Positions 17,087 through 26,776 are shown, counted from the stretch's first letter. The stretch is DNA of 64,000 bases from Pseudonocardia sp. EC080619-01 (GCF_001420995.1 NZ_CP012184.1:3146501-3210500), one strand, 5' to 3'. Translations and numbers: made by a program. Notes: generated by a model not told the origin, from the sequence alone.

Positions 17087-17896
17087 TCAGTTGAGGTGCG
17101 CGCGGTGCTTGCGTGCCTCGGTCCGGACCTCGTCGAGGACCTCGGCACCCGATCGCGACCCGCGCCCCGGGCCGTCCACCCAGGACTCCATGAGCCGGGC
17201 GGCCTCGTCCCACCGCGCCTGCGCGGCTAGGACGTCGCCGAGCTCGCGGATCAGCTCGGGGCCGCGGTGGCGCAGCCCGAGCCGCATCCGCAGCACCCAC
17301 TCCAGGTCGGTGTGGCTCTTCTGCCGCGCGTAGACCGCGCGCAGGTTGTCGAGCATCCGGGCCAGGATCTGCCGGGTCGACACCCGCGGCAGCAGGTTCG
17401 CCCCGAACGGCGCCTCCGGCCCCGCGCCGGTCGTCGCGCGGAACAGCGCCTCGCACCCGGCGAGGTCCAGCCGGCGGCCGCGGTCGAACACGTCGAGGTA
17501 GCGGTCGCTGCCGGGCACCCGCACCAGGAAGTGCCCGGGCATCCCGACGCCCTCCAGCGGCACCCCGGCCCGGCGGCCCACCTCGATCGCGACCACCGAC
17601 AGCGTGATCGGGATGCCGGTGCGGCGCTCCAGGACGTCGGGCAGGAACGAGTTGCGCGGGTCGCCGTACTCGGCGGTGTTGCCGGCGAAGCCCGCCTCGG
17701 TGAACAGCCGGTGCAGCAACGACTCCAGGCCGGTCACCCCGTCGGCGAGCTCGTCGAGGGTGGCCAGCGCGCGGGCGGTCGCACCGCCGTCCCCGCCGGC
17801 GCCCGCGGCGATCGCACAGGCGGCACGGTCGAGGTCGGGTTCCGGTCCGCTGACCATCCGCAGGAAACGGACGACCGGATCGGCGGCGGCGGTCAC
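17087..17896 (-). CDS. SirB1/transglutaminase-like protein with TPR-type C-terminus
   Basis: A 269-residue cytosolic protein of the SirB1 family. It contains YGDPRNSFLPDVLERRTGIPI, LSVVAIEVGRRAGVPLEGVGMPGHFLVRV and a C-terminal TPR-like helical segment (DNLRAVYARQKSHTDLEWVL). The family has a transglutaminase-like fold, but the catalytic Cys/His pair is not clearly retained, so enzymatic activity is doubtful. GTG 17896 overlaps the stop of the upstream MEDS gene (GTGA), so the two are translationally coupled. A signalling or scaffold role with that protein is inferred from the coupling only. Confidence 0.82.
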   Translation of the reverse strand: MTAAADPVVRFLRMVSGPEPDLDRAACAIAAGAGGDGGATARALATLDELADGVTGLESLLHRLFTEAGFAGNTAEYGDPRNSFLPDVLERRTGIPITLSVVAIEVGRRAGVPLEGVGMPGHFLVRVPGSDRYLDVFDRGRRLDLAGCEALFRATTGAGPEAPFGANLLPRVSTRQILARMLDNLRAVYARQKSHTDLEWVLRMRLGLRHRGPELIRELGDVLAAQARWDEAARLMESWVDGPGRGSRSGAEVLDEVRTEARKHRAHLN

Positions 17897-18852
17897 GGCG
17901 GGCCCGCCGTCACCCGTACGACGGTGCCGTGCACCCGGCCCGGGTCGTCCTCGGCGGTCCACACCTGCAGCACGTCGGTCAGCTCGGAGGCCATCCACAT
18001 GCCGCGCCCGCGGCGCCCGGACGGCGACGGCGCGGCCAGTCCGGGGAACGGCAGGTGGAAGGCCGACGGGTCGGTCATCTCGGCGACCAGGCCCTCCGGT
18101 GTCCGCCACATCCGCAGCACCGGGCCGCCCGAGCCGTGCTCGATGCCGTTGCTGACGAGTTCGTTGACGGCCAGCACCAGGTCCTCGGCGCGCTCCGGGC
18201 CGAACCCGGTCAGCACCGCCTGGCGGTGGACGACGCGGCGCATCGTGGACAGGCGGTCCAGCCCGACGGGCAGCACGAGCAGCGGCACACCCAGGTCAGC
18301 GGGCGCCGCCTGCGGGTTCTCCGCGAGCAGCGTGCGGTGGTCGCGGCGGTACTCGCTGGGTACCGGGTCGCCGTCGACGAGGAACTCGTCGTGCAGCGCG
18401 CCGGCCTCCGCGCGGGCGCCTCGGTCGTCGGCGAAGCAGCACAGCATCTCGACGGGCAGGCCGTGCATCGCGTGGTCGAGCGCCAGGTCCAGCCGAGTCC
18501 AGTACGCCGGGTCGGTGCCGGGCAGGTCGAGCGGCTGCCCGACCGTGCACACCCCGGGGGCGCCCTCGACGATCGCGTCGCGCACGGCGCGGCTCCAGCG
18601 CCCGGCGACGGTGAAGGGCGGCGCGGAGTGCATCCGCTCCGGGCGGCAGTATCTGACCCCCGCGTCGCTGCCCAGCGACCGCTGCAGCTCGGACCGGCAC
18701 CGCTGCTCCACGACGACCAGCGCGCGCCGGTTCTGGTCGAGGGCGTCGCCGACCGGGCCGGCCAGCACCTCGGCCTGGTGCTCGGGGTCCCGGTACGGGA
18801 CGGCACGGTGCACCAGGCGACGGTCGGGCGCCGTCGTCGTCGGAGTGCTCAT
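17893..18852 (-). CDS. MEDS-domain sensor with RsbW-like anti-sigma kinase domain
   Basis: A 319-residue soluble protein. Residues about 10-185 resemble the MEDS domain (RALVVVEQRCRSELQRSLG, DPAYWTRLDLALDHAMHGLPVEMLCCF), linked to sensing of small hydrocarbon derivatives in methanogens and methylotrophs. Residues about 200-319 form an HATPase of the anti-sigma-factor type (DLVLAVNELVSNGIEHGSGG, GRGMWMASELTDVLQV). The combination occurs widely in actinobacteria in partner-switching systems controlling alternative sigma factors. It is coupled by a 4-bp overlap to the SirB1-like gene. No sigma or anti-anti-sigma gene is adjacent. Confidence 0.85.
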   Translation of the reverse strand: MSTPTTTAPDRRLVHRAVPYRDPEHQAEVLAGPVGDALDQNRRALVVVEQRCRSELQRSLGSDAGVRYCRPERMHSAPPFTVAGRWSRAVRDAIVEGAPGVCTVGQPLDLPGTDPAYWTRLDLALDHAMHGLPVEMLCCFADDRGARAEAGALHDEFLVDGDPVPSEYRRDHRTLLAENPQAAPADLGVPLLVLPVGLDRLSTMRRVVHRQAVLTGFGPERAEDLVLAVNELVSNGIEHGSGGPVLRMWRTPEGLVAEMTDPSAFHLPFPGLAAPSPSGRRGRGMWMASELTDVLQVWTAEDDPGRVHGTVVRVTAGPP

Positions 18853-19108
18853 CGGCGGTCGGTCACGGTCGGGTCCATGTGGTGGGCGGCCTTCCACGTC
18901 GAGGCGGTGCCCGGATCTCCTGCGGGCGGCTCCTCCCGGACCGACCATAGTCAACACGGGGCGTTCCCGCGGGGCGGGGCGTGTGGGTTTCCCGACGTTC
19001 CCCCGACCCGCGTCGCCGCGTGCGGTAGGGAAGGACCATCGGCGACGCCGCCGGGACGGTGGGCGGTCGCCGGCGAGCGACGAGCCGAGCGAACGGAAGT
19101 GGTGGGAG

Positions 19109-19561
19109 ATGCGCGTCTTCAACGGGGTCGACGAGCTGCGGGAGGCGAAGGGGAGCGAGGTCGGCGCCTCGGACTGGGTCGAGGTCGGGCAGGAGCAGAT
19201 CGACGGGTTCGCCGAGGCGACCGGGGACCACCAGTGGATCCACGTGGACGCCGAGCGCGCGAAGGACGGCCCCTTCGGCACGACGATCGCCCACGGCTTC
19301 CTCACGCTGTCCCTGCTGCCGAAGCTGGTGCAGGGGGTGTACCGGATCGAGGGCGTGAAGATGGGCGTCAACTACGGCCTCAACAAGGTGCGCTTCACCA
19401 GCCCGCTCCCGGTCGGCAGCCGGGTGCGCGGCCGCGTCGAGATCATCGACGTCACCGACATCTCCGGCGGGGTCCAGATCGCCTCGAAGGTGACCGTCGA
19501 GATCGAGAACTCCGAGAAGCCCGCCGTGGTCGCCGAGTGGCTGACCCGGCAGTACGTCTGA
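19109..19561 (+). CDS. MaoC-like (R)-hydratase
   Basis: A 150-residue hot-dog-fold protein. It has the hydratase signature ATGDHQWIHVDAERAKDGPFG, with the catalytic Asp and His, and TIAHGFLTLSLLPKL. The family adds water to trans-2-enoyl-CoA, giving (R)-3-hydroxyacyl-CoA. ATG 19109 has GTGGGAG just upstream. It is 13 bp from the thiolase gene in the same direction, so a shared operon for acyl-CoA turnover is likely. The preferred chain length is not visible. Confidence 0.9.
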   Translation: MRVFNGVDELREAKGSEVGASDWVEVGQEQIDGFAEATGDHQWIHVDAERAKDGPFGTTIAHGFLTLSLLPKLVQGVYRIEGVKMGVNYGLNKVRFTSPLPVGSRVRGRVEIIDVTDISGGVQIASKVTVEIENSEKPAVVAEWLTRQYV

Positions 19562-19574
19562 GAGGACCGGACAG

Positions 19575-20786
19575 ATGCGTGATGCGGTGATCTGTGAGCC
19601 GTTGCGGACCCCGGTGGGTGGGTTCGGCGGCTCGTTGCGCGACGTGCCCGCCCACTCCTTGGCCGCGACGGTGATCGCGGCGCTGGTGGAGCGGACCGGG
19701 CTGGACGGCGCGGTGGTGGACGACGTGGTGCTCGGGCACTGCTACCCGTCGATGGACGCCCCGGCGATCGGCCGGGTCGCGGCGCTGGACGCCGGGCTCC
19801 CGGTGACCGCGGGCGGCATCCAGGTGGACCGCCGGTGCGGGTCGGGTCTGCAGGCCGTGCTCTACGCGGCGATGCAGGTGCAGACCGGTGCGGCCGAGGT
19901 GGTGCTGGCCGGTGGGGCGGAGTCGATGTCGTCGGCGTCGTTCTACTCGACCGGGATGCGGTGGGGGGTCAAGGGCGGCCCCGGGGTCATGCTCAACGAC
20001 TCGCTGGCCCGGGGCCGGGTCACCGCCGGTGGCGTGAACTTCCCGGTGCCGGGCGGGATGCTGGAGACCGCGGAGAACCTGCGCCGTGAGTACTCGATCG
20101 GCCGCGAGGAGCAGGACGAGTTCTCGGTGCGCTCGCACCACCGGGCCGCCGCGGCGCAGGCCGAGGGCCGGTTCGCCGACGAGCTGGTGCCGGTCACGGT
20201 CAAGGGCCGCAAGGGCGACACCGTGGTCGAGGCCGACGAGCACATCCGGCCCGACTCGTCGATGGAGACCCTGGCGAAGCTGCGCCCGATCCTGGGTCGT
20301 GACGACGACGCGGCCACGGTGACCGCCGGCAACGCCTCCGGGCAGAACGACGGTGCCTCGGCGTGCGTGGTGACCAGCCCGGAGAAGGCCGCCGAGCTGG
20401 GGCTGCGGCCGCTGGCCCGGCTGGTGTCCTGGGGCCTGGGCGGGGTCCCGCCGAAGACGATGGGCATCGGCCCGGTCCCGGCCACGGCCAAGGCCCTCGA
20501 CGCGGCCGGTCTGACGCTGGCCGACATCGACCTGATCGAGCTGAACGAGGCGTTCGCGGCGCAGGTCCTGGCCTGCACCCGGGAGTGGAAGTTCACCGAC
20601 GCCGACTTCGAGCGGACCAACGTCAACGGCTCGGGGATCTCGCTGGGCCACCCGGTCGGCGCGACCGGCGGCCGGATCCTGGCCACCCTGACCCGGGAGA
20701 TGCAGCGCCGCGACGCCCGCTACGGGCTCGAGACGATGTGCATCGGCGGCGGGCAGGGCCTCGCGGCGGTGTTCGAGCGGGCCTGA
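19575..20786 (+). CDS. Acetyl-CoA C-acetyltransferase (thiolase)
   Basis: A 403-residue thiolase that condenses or cleaves acyl-CoA and acetyl-CoA. Active-site residues are clear: C88 in DRRCGSGLQAV (acyl carrier), H359 in ISLGHPVGATG and C389 in CIGGGQGLA. Length fits the degradative/biosynthetic thiolase group. It follows the MaoC-like hydratase by 13 bp, and the pair could act in fatty-acid or polyhydroxyalkanoate metabolism. A long perfect hairpin follows at 20789. Confidence 0.93.
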   Translation: MRDAVICEPLRTPVGGFGGSLRDVPAHSLAATVIAALVERTGLDGAVVDDVVLGHCYPSMDAPAIGRVAALDAGLPVTAGGIQVDRRCGSGLQAVLYAAMQVQTGAAEVVLAGGAESMSSASFYSTGMRWGVKGGPGVMLNDSLARGRVTAGGVNFPVPGGMLETAENLRREYSIGREEQDEFSVRSHHRAAAAQAEGRFADELVPVTVKGRKGDTVVEADEHIRPDSSMETLAKLRPILGRDDDAATVTAGNASGQNDGASACVVTSPEKAAELGLRPLARLVSWGLGGVPPKTMGIGPVPATAKALDAAGLTLADIDLIELNEAFAAQVLACTREWKFTDADFERTNVNGSGISLGHPVGATGGRILATLTREMQRRDARYGLETMCIGGGQGLAAVFERA

Positions 20787-20788
20787 CG

Positions 20789-20836
20789 GCTCGTGAGTGG
20801 TTATCGCGGCTGGAGCCGCGATAACCACTCACGAGC
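20789..20836. terminator. 48-nt perfect palindromic hairpin between convergent genes
   Basis: Two 23-nt arms (20789-20811 and 20814-20836) are perfectly complementary with a 2-nt loop. It starts 3 nt after the thiolase stop codon and ends 10 nt before the ppa stop codon, so it can terminate both convergent genes. The core GAGTGGTTATCGCGGC is AT-richer than its surroundings. There is no T-run. Confidence 0.8.
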
Positions 20837-20846
20837 GCGAAGCGCC

Positions 20847-21335
20847 TCAGTGCCCTTCGGTCTTGGCCCGCTCGTAGGACGCCTTGATCTCGCGCTCGGC
20901 GTCGGCGCGGCCGACCCAGGCGGCGCCCTCGACGCTCTTGCCCGGCTCCAGCGTCTTGTAGATCTCGAAGAAGTGCTGGATCTCCGCCCGGTCGAACTCG
21001 GCCAGGTGGTGGATGTCGCGCAGGTGCTCCTGGCGCGGGTCGTCGCTGGGAACGCAGAGGACCTTGTCGTCGCCGCCCTTCTCGTCCTTCATGCGGAACA
21101 TCCCGATCGCGCGGGACCGGATGATGCAGCCCGGGAAGGTGGGCTCCTGCACCAGGACGAGCGCGTCCAGCGGGTCCCCGTCCTCGCCGAGGGTGTCCTC
21201 GATGAACCCGTAGTCGGCGGGGTACTGGGTGGCGGTGAAGAGGGTCCGGTCCAGCCGGATACGGCCGGTCTCGTGATCGACCTCGTACTTGTTCCGGCCG
21301 CCCTTGGGGATTTCGATGGTGACGTCGAAGTCCAC
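20847..21335 (-). CDS. ppa: Inorganic pyrophosphatase
   Basis: A 162-residue family I soluble pyrophosphatase hydrolysing PPi to phosphate, which pulls biosynthetic reactions forward. Characteristic segments are [47 protein letters not shown] with the metal-binding aspartates, and [14 protein letters not shown] 21335 with AAGGAG at about 9 nt fixes the start; the open frame to 21620 is not family sequence. It is divergent from dacB, as in mycobacteria. Confidence 0.95.
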   Translation of the reverse strand: MDFDVTIEIPKGGRNKYEVDHETGRIRLDRTLFTATQYPADYGFIEDTLGEDGDPLDALVLVQEPTFPGCIIRSRAIGMFRMKDEKGGDDKVLCVPSDDPRQEHLRDIHHLAEFDRAEIQHFFEIYKTLEPGKSVEGAAWVGRADAEREIKASYERAKTEGH

Positions 21336-21552
21336 GGTTCGTTGCTCCTTGAAGAGGGTCACGTACCACCGGGCCCGGGGCGGGCCGGGTGGCCCGCCCG
21401 CTCCGGCGGCGTCGGTGCTTCCCCCTAGTGTGAGGGAACCGGACCGCGTGGGTGCAGGCCGGTGACCCTCTGCGGGTGCGGTGTGGCGGTCGTCGCACCA
21501 CCACCCGGACAGGTCGGCCGGTCCGCGGACCGGACAGCGAGCAGGAGGCGGA

Positions 21553-22962
21553 GTGGGACGCAGGCATCGGCGGACGGACCGCAACACGCGGCGGTTCGCG
21601 GTCGTCGCCGTCGCGGTCATGGCCCTGGCCTCGCTGTTCGGCGCCGTCGCGCTCGCCGGGCCGGACGCGCGGGAGCGGATCGGGTTCGGCCAGGCGGCCG
21701 CCGCCTACCCGCCGGTCCCGATGCCCGCGCTGCGGCCGCTCACCCCCACGGCGCCGGTCCCGACCGCCGCCGGGATCACCCAGGTGCTGTCCGAGCAGCT
21801 GAGCTCGCCGGCGTTGGGCGAGGTCACCGGTGTGGTGATGGACTCGTCGTCCCCGCGCGGTGTCGCACCGCTGTGGGAACGCGACGGGGGCCGGGCCATG
21901 GTCCCGGGTTCCACGACCAAGCTGCTCACCGCGGCCGCCGCGCTGCTCACCATGAACCCCACCGACCGGCTCGCCACCCGGGTCGTCCCGGGCCCCAGCG
22001 AGGACTCGGTCGTGCTCGTCGGGGGCGGTGACCCGTCGCTGACCGCGCTGCCCGCCGGGCAGGACGGGCTCTACCCCGAGCCGGCCCGGATCGACGACCT
22101 GGCCGCCGAGGTGAAGAACGCGCACCCCACCCCGGTGCGCACGGTGTACGTCGACACCGGGCTGTGGAAGGGCCCCGCGCAGTCGCCGGGCTGGGGCGCG
22201 AGCGACGTCGCCGACGGCTACGTCGCGCCCATGTCCCCGCTGATGCTCGACGGCGGCCGCACCGCCCCCACCGAGCAGGACGGCCCGCGCTCGACCGATC
22301 CCGCGCAGGCCGCGGGCCAGGCACTGGCCGACGCGCTCGGTGCCACCGACGTGCAGGACGGCACCGCCGCGGCGAACGCCCCGGTGCTGGGCAGCGTCTC
22401 CTCGCCGCCGATCGCGAGCCTCGTCGAGTACATGCTCACCGCGTCGGACAACGTCTCCGCCGAGGCGCTCGCCCGGCAGGTCGCCGTCGCCCGCGACGCC
22501 GACGCCTCCTTCGACGGCGGTTCCCGCGCCGTCACCGAGTCGCTGGTCCAGGCCGGGTACGACGTCGGCGGCCTGCAGCTCGCCGACGGCAGCGGGCTGT
22601 CCCGGGACAACCGGATCCCGGCGCGGCTCCTCGGCGCGGTGCTGGCGTCCGCGGCGGCCCAGTCGGACAGCCCGAACGACGTCCAGTTCCTGCGGCCGAT
22701 CCTCACCGGGCTCCCGGTCGCCGGTGGCGGGGGCACGCTCACCGAGCGCTTCGGCGACGGCCCGTCGGTCGCCGGACGCGGCGTCGTGCGCGCCAAGACC
22801 GGCACGCTGAGCGGGGCGTCCAGCCTGGCCGGGGTGGTCACCGACGTCGACGGCAGGCTGCTCGTGTTCGCGCTGCTCTCCAACGGCACCTCGCCCGCCG
22901 ACGCGCGCCCCGCGCTGGACCGGGTGGCGGCCACCCTGAGCCGTTGCGGCTGCCGCGGCTGA
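21553..22962 (+). CDS. dacB: D-alanyl-D-alanine carboxypeptidase/endopeptidase (PBP4 type)
   Basis: A 469-residue penicillin-binding protein of the DacB class, acting outside the membrane on peptidoglycan peptides. An N-terminal signal-anchor ([18 protein letters not shown]) follows a basic start. Catalytic motifs are SxxK at S120-K123 (PGSTTKLL), SDN at 298 (ASDNVSAE) and KTG at 415 ([12 protein letters not shown]). The large insert between SxxK and SDN is typical of PBP4. GTG 21553 is preceded by AGGAGG. It lies upstream of the zincin, tilS and hpt genes, a conserved actinobacterial order. Confidence 0.93.
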   Translation: MGRRHRRTDRNTRRFAVVAVAVMALASLFGAVALAGPDARERIGFGQAAAAYPPVPMPALRPLTPTAPVPTAAGITQVLSEQLSSPALGEVTGVVMDSSSPRGVAPLWERDGGRAMVPGSTTKLLTAAAALLTMNPTDRLATRVVPGPSEDSVVLVGGGDPSLTALPAGQDGLYPEPARIDDLAAEVKNAHPTPVRTVYVDTGLWKGPAQSPGWGASDVADGYVAPMSPLMLDGGRTAPTEQDGPRSTDPAQAAGQALADALGATDVQDGTAAANAPVLGSVSSPPIASLVEYMLTASDNVSAEALARQVAVARDADASFDGGSRAVTESLVQAGYDVGGLQLADGSGLSRDNRIPARLLGAVLASAAAQSDSPNDVQFLRPILTGLPVAGGGGTLTERFGDGPSVAGRGVVRAKTGTLSGASSLAGVVTDVDGRLLVFALLSNGTSPADARPALDRVAATLSRCGCRG

Positions 22963-22976
22963 CGCCCGACCGCGGG

Positions 22977-22982
22977 TAGCGT
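22977..22982 (+). promoter_or_regulatory. -10 box TAGCGT, probable leaderless start
   Basis: TAGCGT is followed by 7 nt and ATG 22990. It supports ATG 22990 over the in-frame GTG 22981, which lies inside the box. Confidence 0.5.
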
Positions 22983-22989
22983 GGCCGGC

Positions 22990-24063
22990 ATGCAGCCCGA
23001 CGTGACCGACCCGGCACCGGCGACCGCGCGGCAGGCCGACCGCGGCCTGCCGGTGAACTGGTCCCTGGCGGCGGCGACGGCGGCCCGGCTGATGCCCGCC
23101 GGCCCCCGCACGACGCCGGAGGCGGCCCGCGAGCTGGTCGGACGGCTGCGGGAGGACTCGGCCCGCGCCGAGGGGCACGTCCGCGAGGTGACCGGGCTCG
23201 GGGCCGGGCTCCCGCTGCTGCCCGCCGACGTCCTGGACCGCCCGGCGTGGGCCCGCGCCGCGGTCGCCGGGATGGACGCGCTGACCTCCGGGGCGGAGCT
23301 GCCGGCGTCGCCGTGGCCGCTCCGGTCGGTCACCGCGGCGGGGTCCGGTGCGCAGCTCGGCGCGCTGCTCGCGTACATGGGTGCGCGGGTGCTCGGCCAG
23401 TACGACCCGTTCGGCGGGCCGGACGGCGCGGGCCGGCTGATCGTGGTGGCGCCCAACGTGCACGCGGTGACCCGGTCGCTCGACGTCGACGGTGCCCAGT
23501 TCGGGCTCTGGGTCTGCCTGCACGAGGCCACCCACCGGCTGCAGTTCACCGCGGTGCCGTGGCTGCGCGACCACTTCGCGGGGCTGGTCACCGCGCTGCT
23601 GTCGCTGCAGGAGCCGGACACCGCGAAGCTCGCCCGGCTGCCCGAGGCGATCCGCTCGCTGCGCGGTGAGGGCGGGACCGACGTGCTCGCACTGGTGGAG
23701 CTGCTGCAGGGGCCCGAGCAGCGGGCGGTGCTCGACCGGCTGCTCGCGCTGTCCACCCTGCTGGAGGGCCACGCCGACCACGTGATGGACGCCGTCGGGC
23801 CGGAGGTCGTGCCGGACGTCGCCGTCATCCGCGCCCGGTTCACCGAGCGCCGCCGTGGCGGCGGGATCGTCGACCGGCTGCTACGGGCGTTGCTGGGCGT
23901 CGACGCGAAGATGAAGCAGTACGCCGTCGGCGCCGCGTTCTGCCGCGAGGTCGAGCGGGAGGTCGGCATGGCCGGTCTCAACCGGGTCTGGGAGTCCCCG
24001 GACACGCTGCCGACCCGCGCCGAGCTGTCCGACGCCGGGGCCTGGCTGCGCCGCGTGGCATGA
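22990..24063 (+). CDS. Zinc-dependent metalloprotease-like protein (F420-associated DUF2342 family)
   Basis: A 357-residue cytosolic protein of the actinobacterial zincin family annotated as coenzyme F420 biosynthesis-associated. It has LWVCLHEATHRLQFTAVPWL with the HExxH motif and EGHADHVMDAVG as probable third-ligand region. The F420 link is from phylogenetic co-occurrence, not proven chemistry. It overlaps tilS by 4 bp (ATGA). Proteolytic activity is inferred from the motif only. Confidence 0.85.
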   Translation: MQPDVTDPAPATARQADRGLPVNWSLAAATAARLMPAGPRTTPEAARELVGRLREDSARAEGHVREVTGLGAGLPLLPADVLDRPAWARAAVAGMDALTSGAELPASPWPLRSVTAAGSGAQLGALLAYMGARVLGQYDPFGGPDGAGRLIVVAPNVHAVTRSLDVDGAQFGLWVCLHEATHRLQFTAVPWLRDHFAGLVTALLSLQEPDTAKLARLPEAIRSLRGEGGTDVLALVELLQGPEQRAVLDRLLALSTLLEGHADHVMDAVGPEVVPDVAVIRARFTERRRGGGIVDRLLRALLGVDAKMKQYAVGAAFCREVEREVGMAGLNRVWESPDTLPTRAELSDAGAWLRRVA

Positions 24064-25175
24064 CCGCCCGGCGGCGGGTGCGGGCCGCGGTGCGCGACGC
24101 GCTGGCGGAGCTGCCCGGCCCGGTGCGCGAGGCCCCGCCGCTCGTCGGCTGCTCCGGCGGCGCCGACTCGACCGCGCTCGTGCTCGCCGTGCGGGAGGTG
24201 GTCGAGGGGCCGGTGCACGCGGCCGTCGTCGACCACGGTCTGCAGGACGGCTCGGCGGAGCGGTCGGCCGAGCTGGCGGTCCGGCTGCGTGCGGCCGGGA
24301 TCGAGGCCGCCGTGCACCCTGTGCAGGTCACCGGTCCCGGCGGTACCGAGGCGGCGGCCCGGCGGGCCCGCCGGGCGGCGCTGCTCGCGGCGCGGCCGCA
24401 CCCGTCGTCGGCGGTGCTGCTCGGCCACACCCTCGACGACCAGGCCGAGACCGTGCTGCTCGGGCTCGGCCGGGGTTCCGGGGCCCGCTCGCTCGCCGGG
24501 ATGCGGGCCTGGAGCGCGCCCTGGCTGCGCCCGCTGCTGGGCCTGCGCCGCGCCGACACCGCCGACGCCTGCGCGGAGGCCGGCGTCCCGGTCTGGGCCG
24601 ACCCGCACAACACCGATCCCCGCTTCACCCGCGCCCGGGTGCGGCACGAGGTGCTCCCGCTGCTCGAGGAGGTGCTCGGCGGCGGCGTCACCGAGGCGCT
24701 GGCGCGGACCGCCGACCAGCTCCGCGACGACGACACCGCCCTCGACGAGCAGGCCGCCCGGCTCCGGGAGGCCGCCGGAGAGCCGGGGTGTGCCGTCCCG
24801 GGTACGGACCGTGACGACGACGCCGTCGGGGATGTCCCCGTCCCGCGTGATTCCGGCGACAGCGACCCCGGAGCCGGAGTGCCGCAACGGCTCCCGGAAC
24901 CAGCCCGCGACGCCTCCGCCGGCACCGCCGCCCCGGCCCTCGACGCGACGGTGCTCGCGACGGCACCGGCGGCCGTCCGGCGCCGCGTACTGCGGGAATG
25001 GCTCGCCGCGCACGGCGTCCGGGCACTCACCGACGCCCAGCTGCGCGCCGCCGACGATCTCGTCGGGCGGTGGCGCGGGCAGGGCGGGCCGACGCTCGGT
25101 GGTGGCTTGGAGCTGACCCGCACGCGTGGCAGGCTCGTGCTGCGCCGCCGACGGTGGGGGCGTGACCGGGCGTGA
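24060..25175 (+). CDS. tilS: tRNA(Ile)-lysidine synthase
   Basis: A 371-residue enzyme that attaches lysine to C34 of tRNA-Ile(CAU), changing both codon reading and charging. The PP-loop ATPase motif SGGADS is at 32-37, and [21 protein letters not shown] is the second signature. [22 protein letters not shown] is also typical. Residues about 235-300 form a Gly/Asp/Pro-rich insert ([20 protein letters not shown]) between the catalytic and C-terminal parts that I do not recognise from other family members. The C-terminal domain is short, as in actinobacterial TilS. Confidence 0.93.
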   Translation: MTARRRVRAAVRDALAELPGPVREAPPLVGCSGGADSTALVLAVREVVEGPVHAAVVDHGLQDGSAERSAELAVRLRAAGIEAAVHPVQVTGPGGTEAAARRARRAALLAARPHPSSAVLLGHTLDDQAETVLLGLGRGSGARSLAGMRAWSAPWLRPLLGLRRADTADACAEAGVPVWADPHNTDPRFTRARVRHEVLPLLEEVLGGGVTEALARTADQLRDDDTALDEQAARLREAAGEPGCAVPGTDRDDDAVGDVPVPRDSGDSDPGAGVPQRLPEPARDASAGTAAPALDATVLATAPAAVRRRVLREWLAAHGVRALTDAQLRAADDLVGRWRGQGGPTLGGGLELTRTRGRLVLRRRRWGRDRA

Positions 25176-25231
25176 CGATCGCCCGGTGCCGGACGACCGG
25201 GCCGCCACCGCGGCCCGCGCGAGGGGGTCGG

Positions 25232-25792
25232 GTGTACGACGGGGACATCTCGTCGGTGCTGGTCACCGAGGAGCAGGTGCGGGAGAAGACCGAGGAGCTG
25301 GCCCGCAAGGTCGCCGAGGACTACGCCGACGTCGTGCAGGACGGCCGGAACGGCGACCTGCTGCTGATCGGGGTGCTGAAGGGCGCGGTCATGTTCATGA
25401 CCGACTTCGCCCGCGCGCTGCCGGTGCCCACCCAGCTGGAGTTCATGGCGGTCAGCTCCTACGGCTCGTCGACGTCGTCGTCGGGCGTGGTGCGGATCCT
25501 GAAGGACCTCGACCGCGACATCGCCGGCCGGCACGTGCTGATCGTCGAGGACATCATCGACTCCGGTCTCACCCTGAACTGGCTGCTGAACAACCTGAAC
25601 TCCCGCGGCCCGGCGTCGCTCGACGTCATCACGCTGCTCCGGAAGCCCGACGCGGTGAAGGTCGACGTCCCGGTCCGCTACGTCGGTTTCGACATCCCGA
25701 ACGAGTTCGTCGTCGGCTACGGCCTCGACTACGCCGAGCGGTACCGCGACCTGCCCTACATCGGGACGCTGGACCCGACGGTCTACGCCTGA
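25232..25792 (+). CDS. hpt: Hypoxanthine (guanine) phosphoribosyltransferase
   Basis: A 186-residue purine salvage enzyme converting hypoxanthine or guanine plus PRPP to IMP or GMP. It shows [20 protein letters not shown], the flexible loop [11 protein letters not shown], the PRPP-binding motif [14 protein letters not shown] and the purine-binding [18 protein letters not shown] 25232 has GAGGGGG at 4-5 nt. GTG 25172 overlaps the tilS stop (GTGA) and would add a 20-residue Pro/Arg-rich N-terminus that looks less natural. It is co-directional with tilS. Confidence 0.93.
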   Translation: MYDGDISSVLVTEEQVREKTEELARKVAEDYADVVQDGRNGDLLLIGVLKGAVMFMTDFARALPVPTQLEFMAVSSYGSSTSSSGVVRILKDLDRDIAGRHVLIVEDIIDSGLTLNWLLNNLNSRGPASLDVITLLRKPDAVKVDVPVRYVGFDIPNEFVVGYGLDYAERYRDLPYIGTLDPTVYA

Positions 25793-25801
25793 CCGACCCG
25801 G

Positions 25802-26776
25802 TCAGCCAGCGGCGATGCCGGGGCCCGCGGGCGTCGCGAGCGACCGCGGGTCGACGCCGGGCGGGGTCGCCGTGAAGCCCGGTCCCGACGCCGGTGCGAG
25901 CCCGGGCGGGCCGTCGGTGCGCGCGGCGTAGTCCAGCGCCCGGCCCAGGTCGGTGTACTCGATGCTGGGGCGGTCCGCCGTCGACGACAGGCTGGACAGC
26001 ACCCCGACGGCCCGGCCCCCGGCGTCGAGCAGCGGGCTGCCGGACTCGCCGGCCACGCCCGGCTCCATGGTGTACACCGCGTGTCCCCAGCCGCCGCCGA
26101 CGTCGCCCGCCACGACGCCGCCACGGGCCGCCACGGCGCGGGCGCCCGTGGCGTCGGGTGGGTTGGCCAGGCCGAACACCGGGGCGCCCGCCGGCAGCGG
26201 CTCGGTGCGGACGCCGGTGGGGCCGCCGAAGAACGGCACCGCCGCCCCGACCGCGGGCGCGGCGTCCGCGGGCAGCTCGACCAGCGCGAGGTCGTTGTAG
26301 GCGCAGGTGTCCGGGTCGGTCTCGCCGCGCGCCTGCATGGTGTTCCAGGAGCTCCAGGCGAGCGTGCCGGTGACGGTCCGGTCGGTGCCGCGCACGGTCA
26401 CCGGGGTGCCCAGCGGGACGGCGGCCGAGGTGCAGCCGTCGGTCTCGGTCTCGTCGCCGGTGCCGCCGCAGTGCGCGGCCTGCGCCAGGAAGGTGCGGTC
26501 GCCCGCGGTGAGGACGAGGCCCGCGGTGCACAGTCCCGCACCGGCGGTCTCCGTGACGACGCCCGGCCCGATCGACGACGGCCCCGCGGCGACGGCCGGG
26601 GACGGGATCACGGCGGGGGCCTCGGCCCGCGCGGTGGTCGTCACCGCCGGGACGGCGGGGGCCTCCGTGCGCGTGCCGGCCGGGGCGGTGAACAGCGTCA
26701 GCGCGGTGGAGGCGGCCAGCCCGACGGCCAGTGCGGACACCGTCCGACGAGGCCCGAGCCCCGCGCGCAGCGCCAT
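25802..26776 (-). CDS. Secreted trypsin-like serine protease
   Basis: A 324-residue chymotrypsin-fold protein with a signal peptide (VSALAVGLAASTALTLFTAPAG). The catalytic triad is readable: H102 in AQAAHCGG, D162 in AYNDLALVEL and S245 in AGESGSPLLD. A pair of cysteines near 103 and 115 may form a disulfide. ATG 26776 was taken because its basic N-terminus fits a signal sequence. The variant GESGSP instead of GDSGGP is seen in some actinobacterial S1 proteases. Convergent with hpt, divergent from ftsH. Substrate unknown. Confidence 0.88.
   Translation of the reverse strand: MALRAGLGPRRTVSALAVGLAASTALTLFTAPAGTRTEAPAVPAVTTTARAEAPAVIPSPAVAAGPSSIGPGVVTETAGAGLCTAGLVLTAGDRTFLAQAAHCGGTGDETETDGCTSAAVPLGTPVTVRGTDRTVTGTLAWSSWNTMQARGETDPDTCAYNDLALVELPADAAPAVGAAVPFFGGPTGVRTEPLPAGAPVFGLANPPDATGARAVAARGGVVAGDVGGGWGHAVYTMEPGVAGESGSPLLDAGGRAVGVLSSLSSTADRPSIEYTDLGRALDYAARTDGPPGLAPASGPGFTATPPGVDPRSLATPAGPGIAAG

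Noticed and set aside
20623..23781. 1052-codon reverse frame across thiolase, ppa and dacB.
   Set aside because: It crosses the strong palindrome and three well-supported genes; the translated sequence is low-complexity Arg/Gly/Pro.
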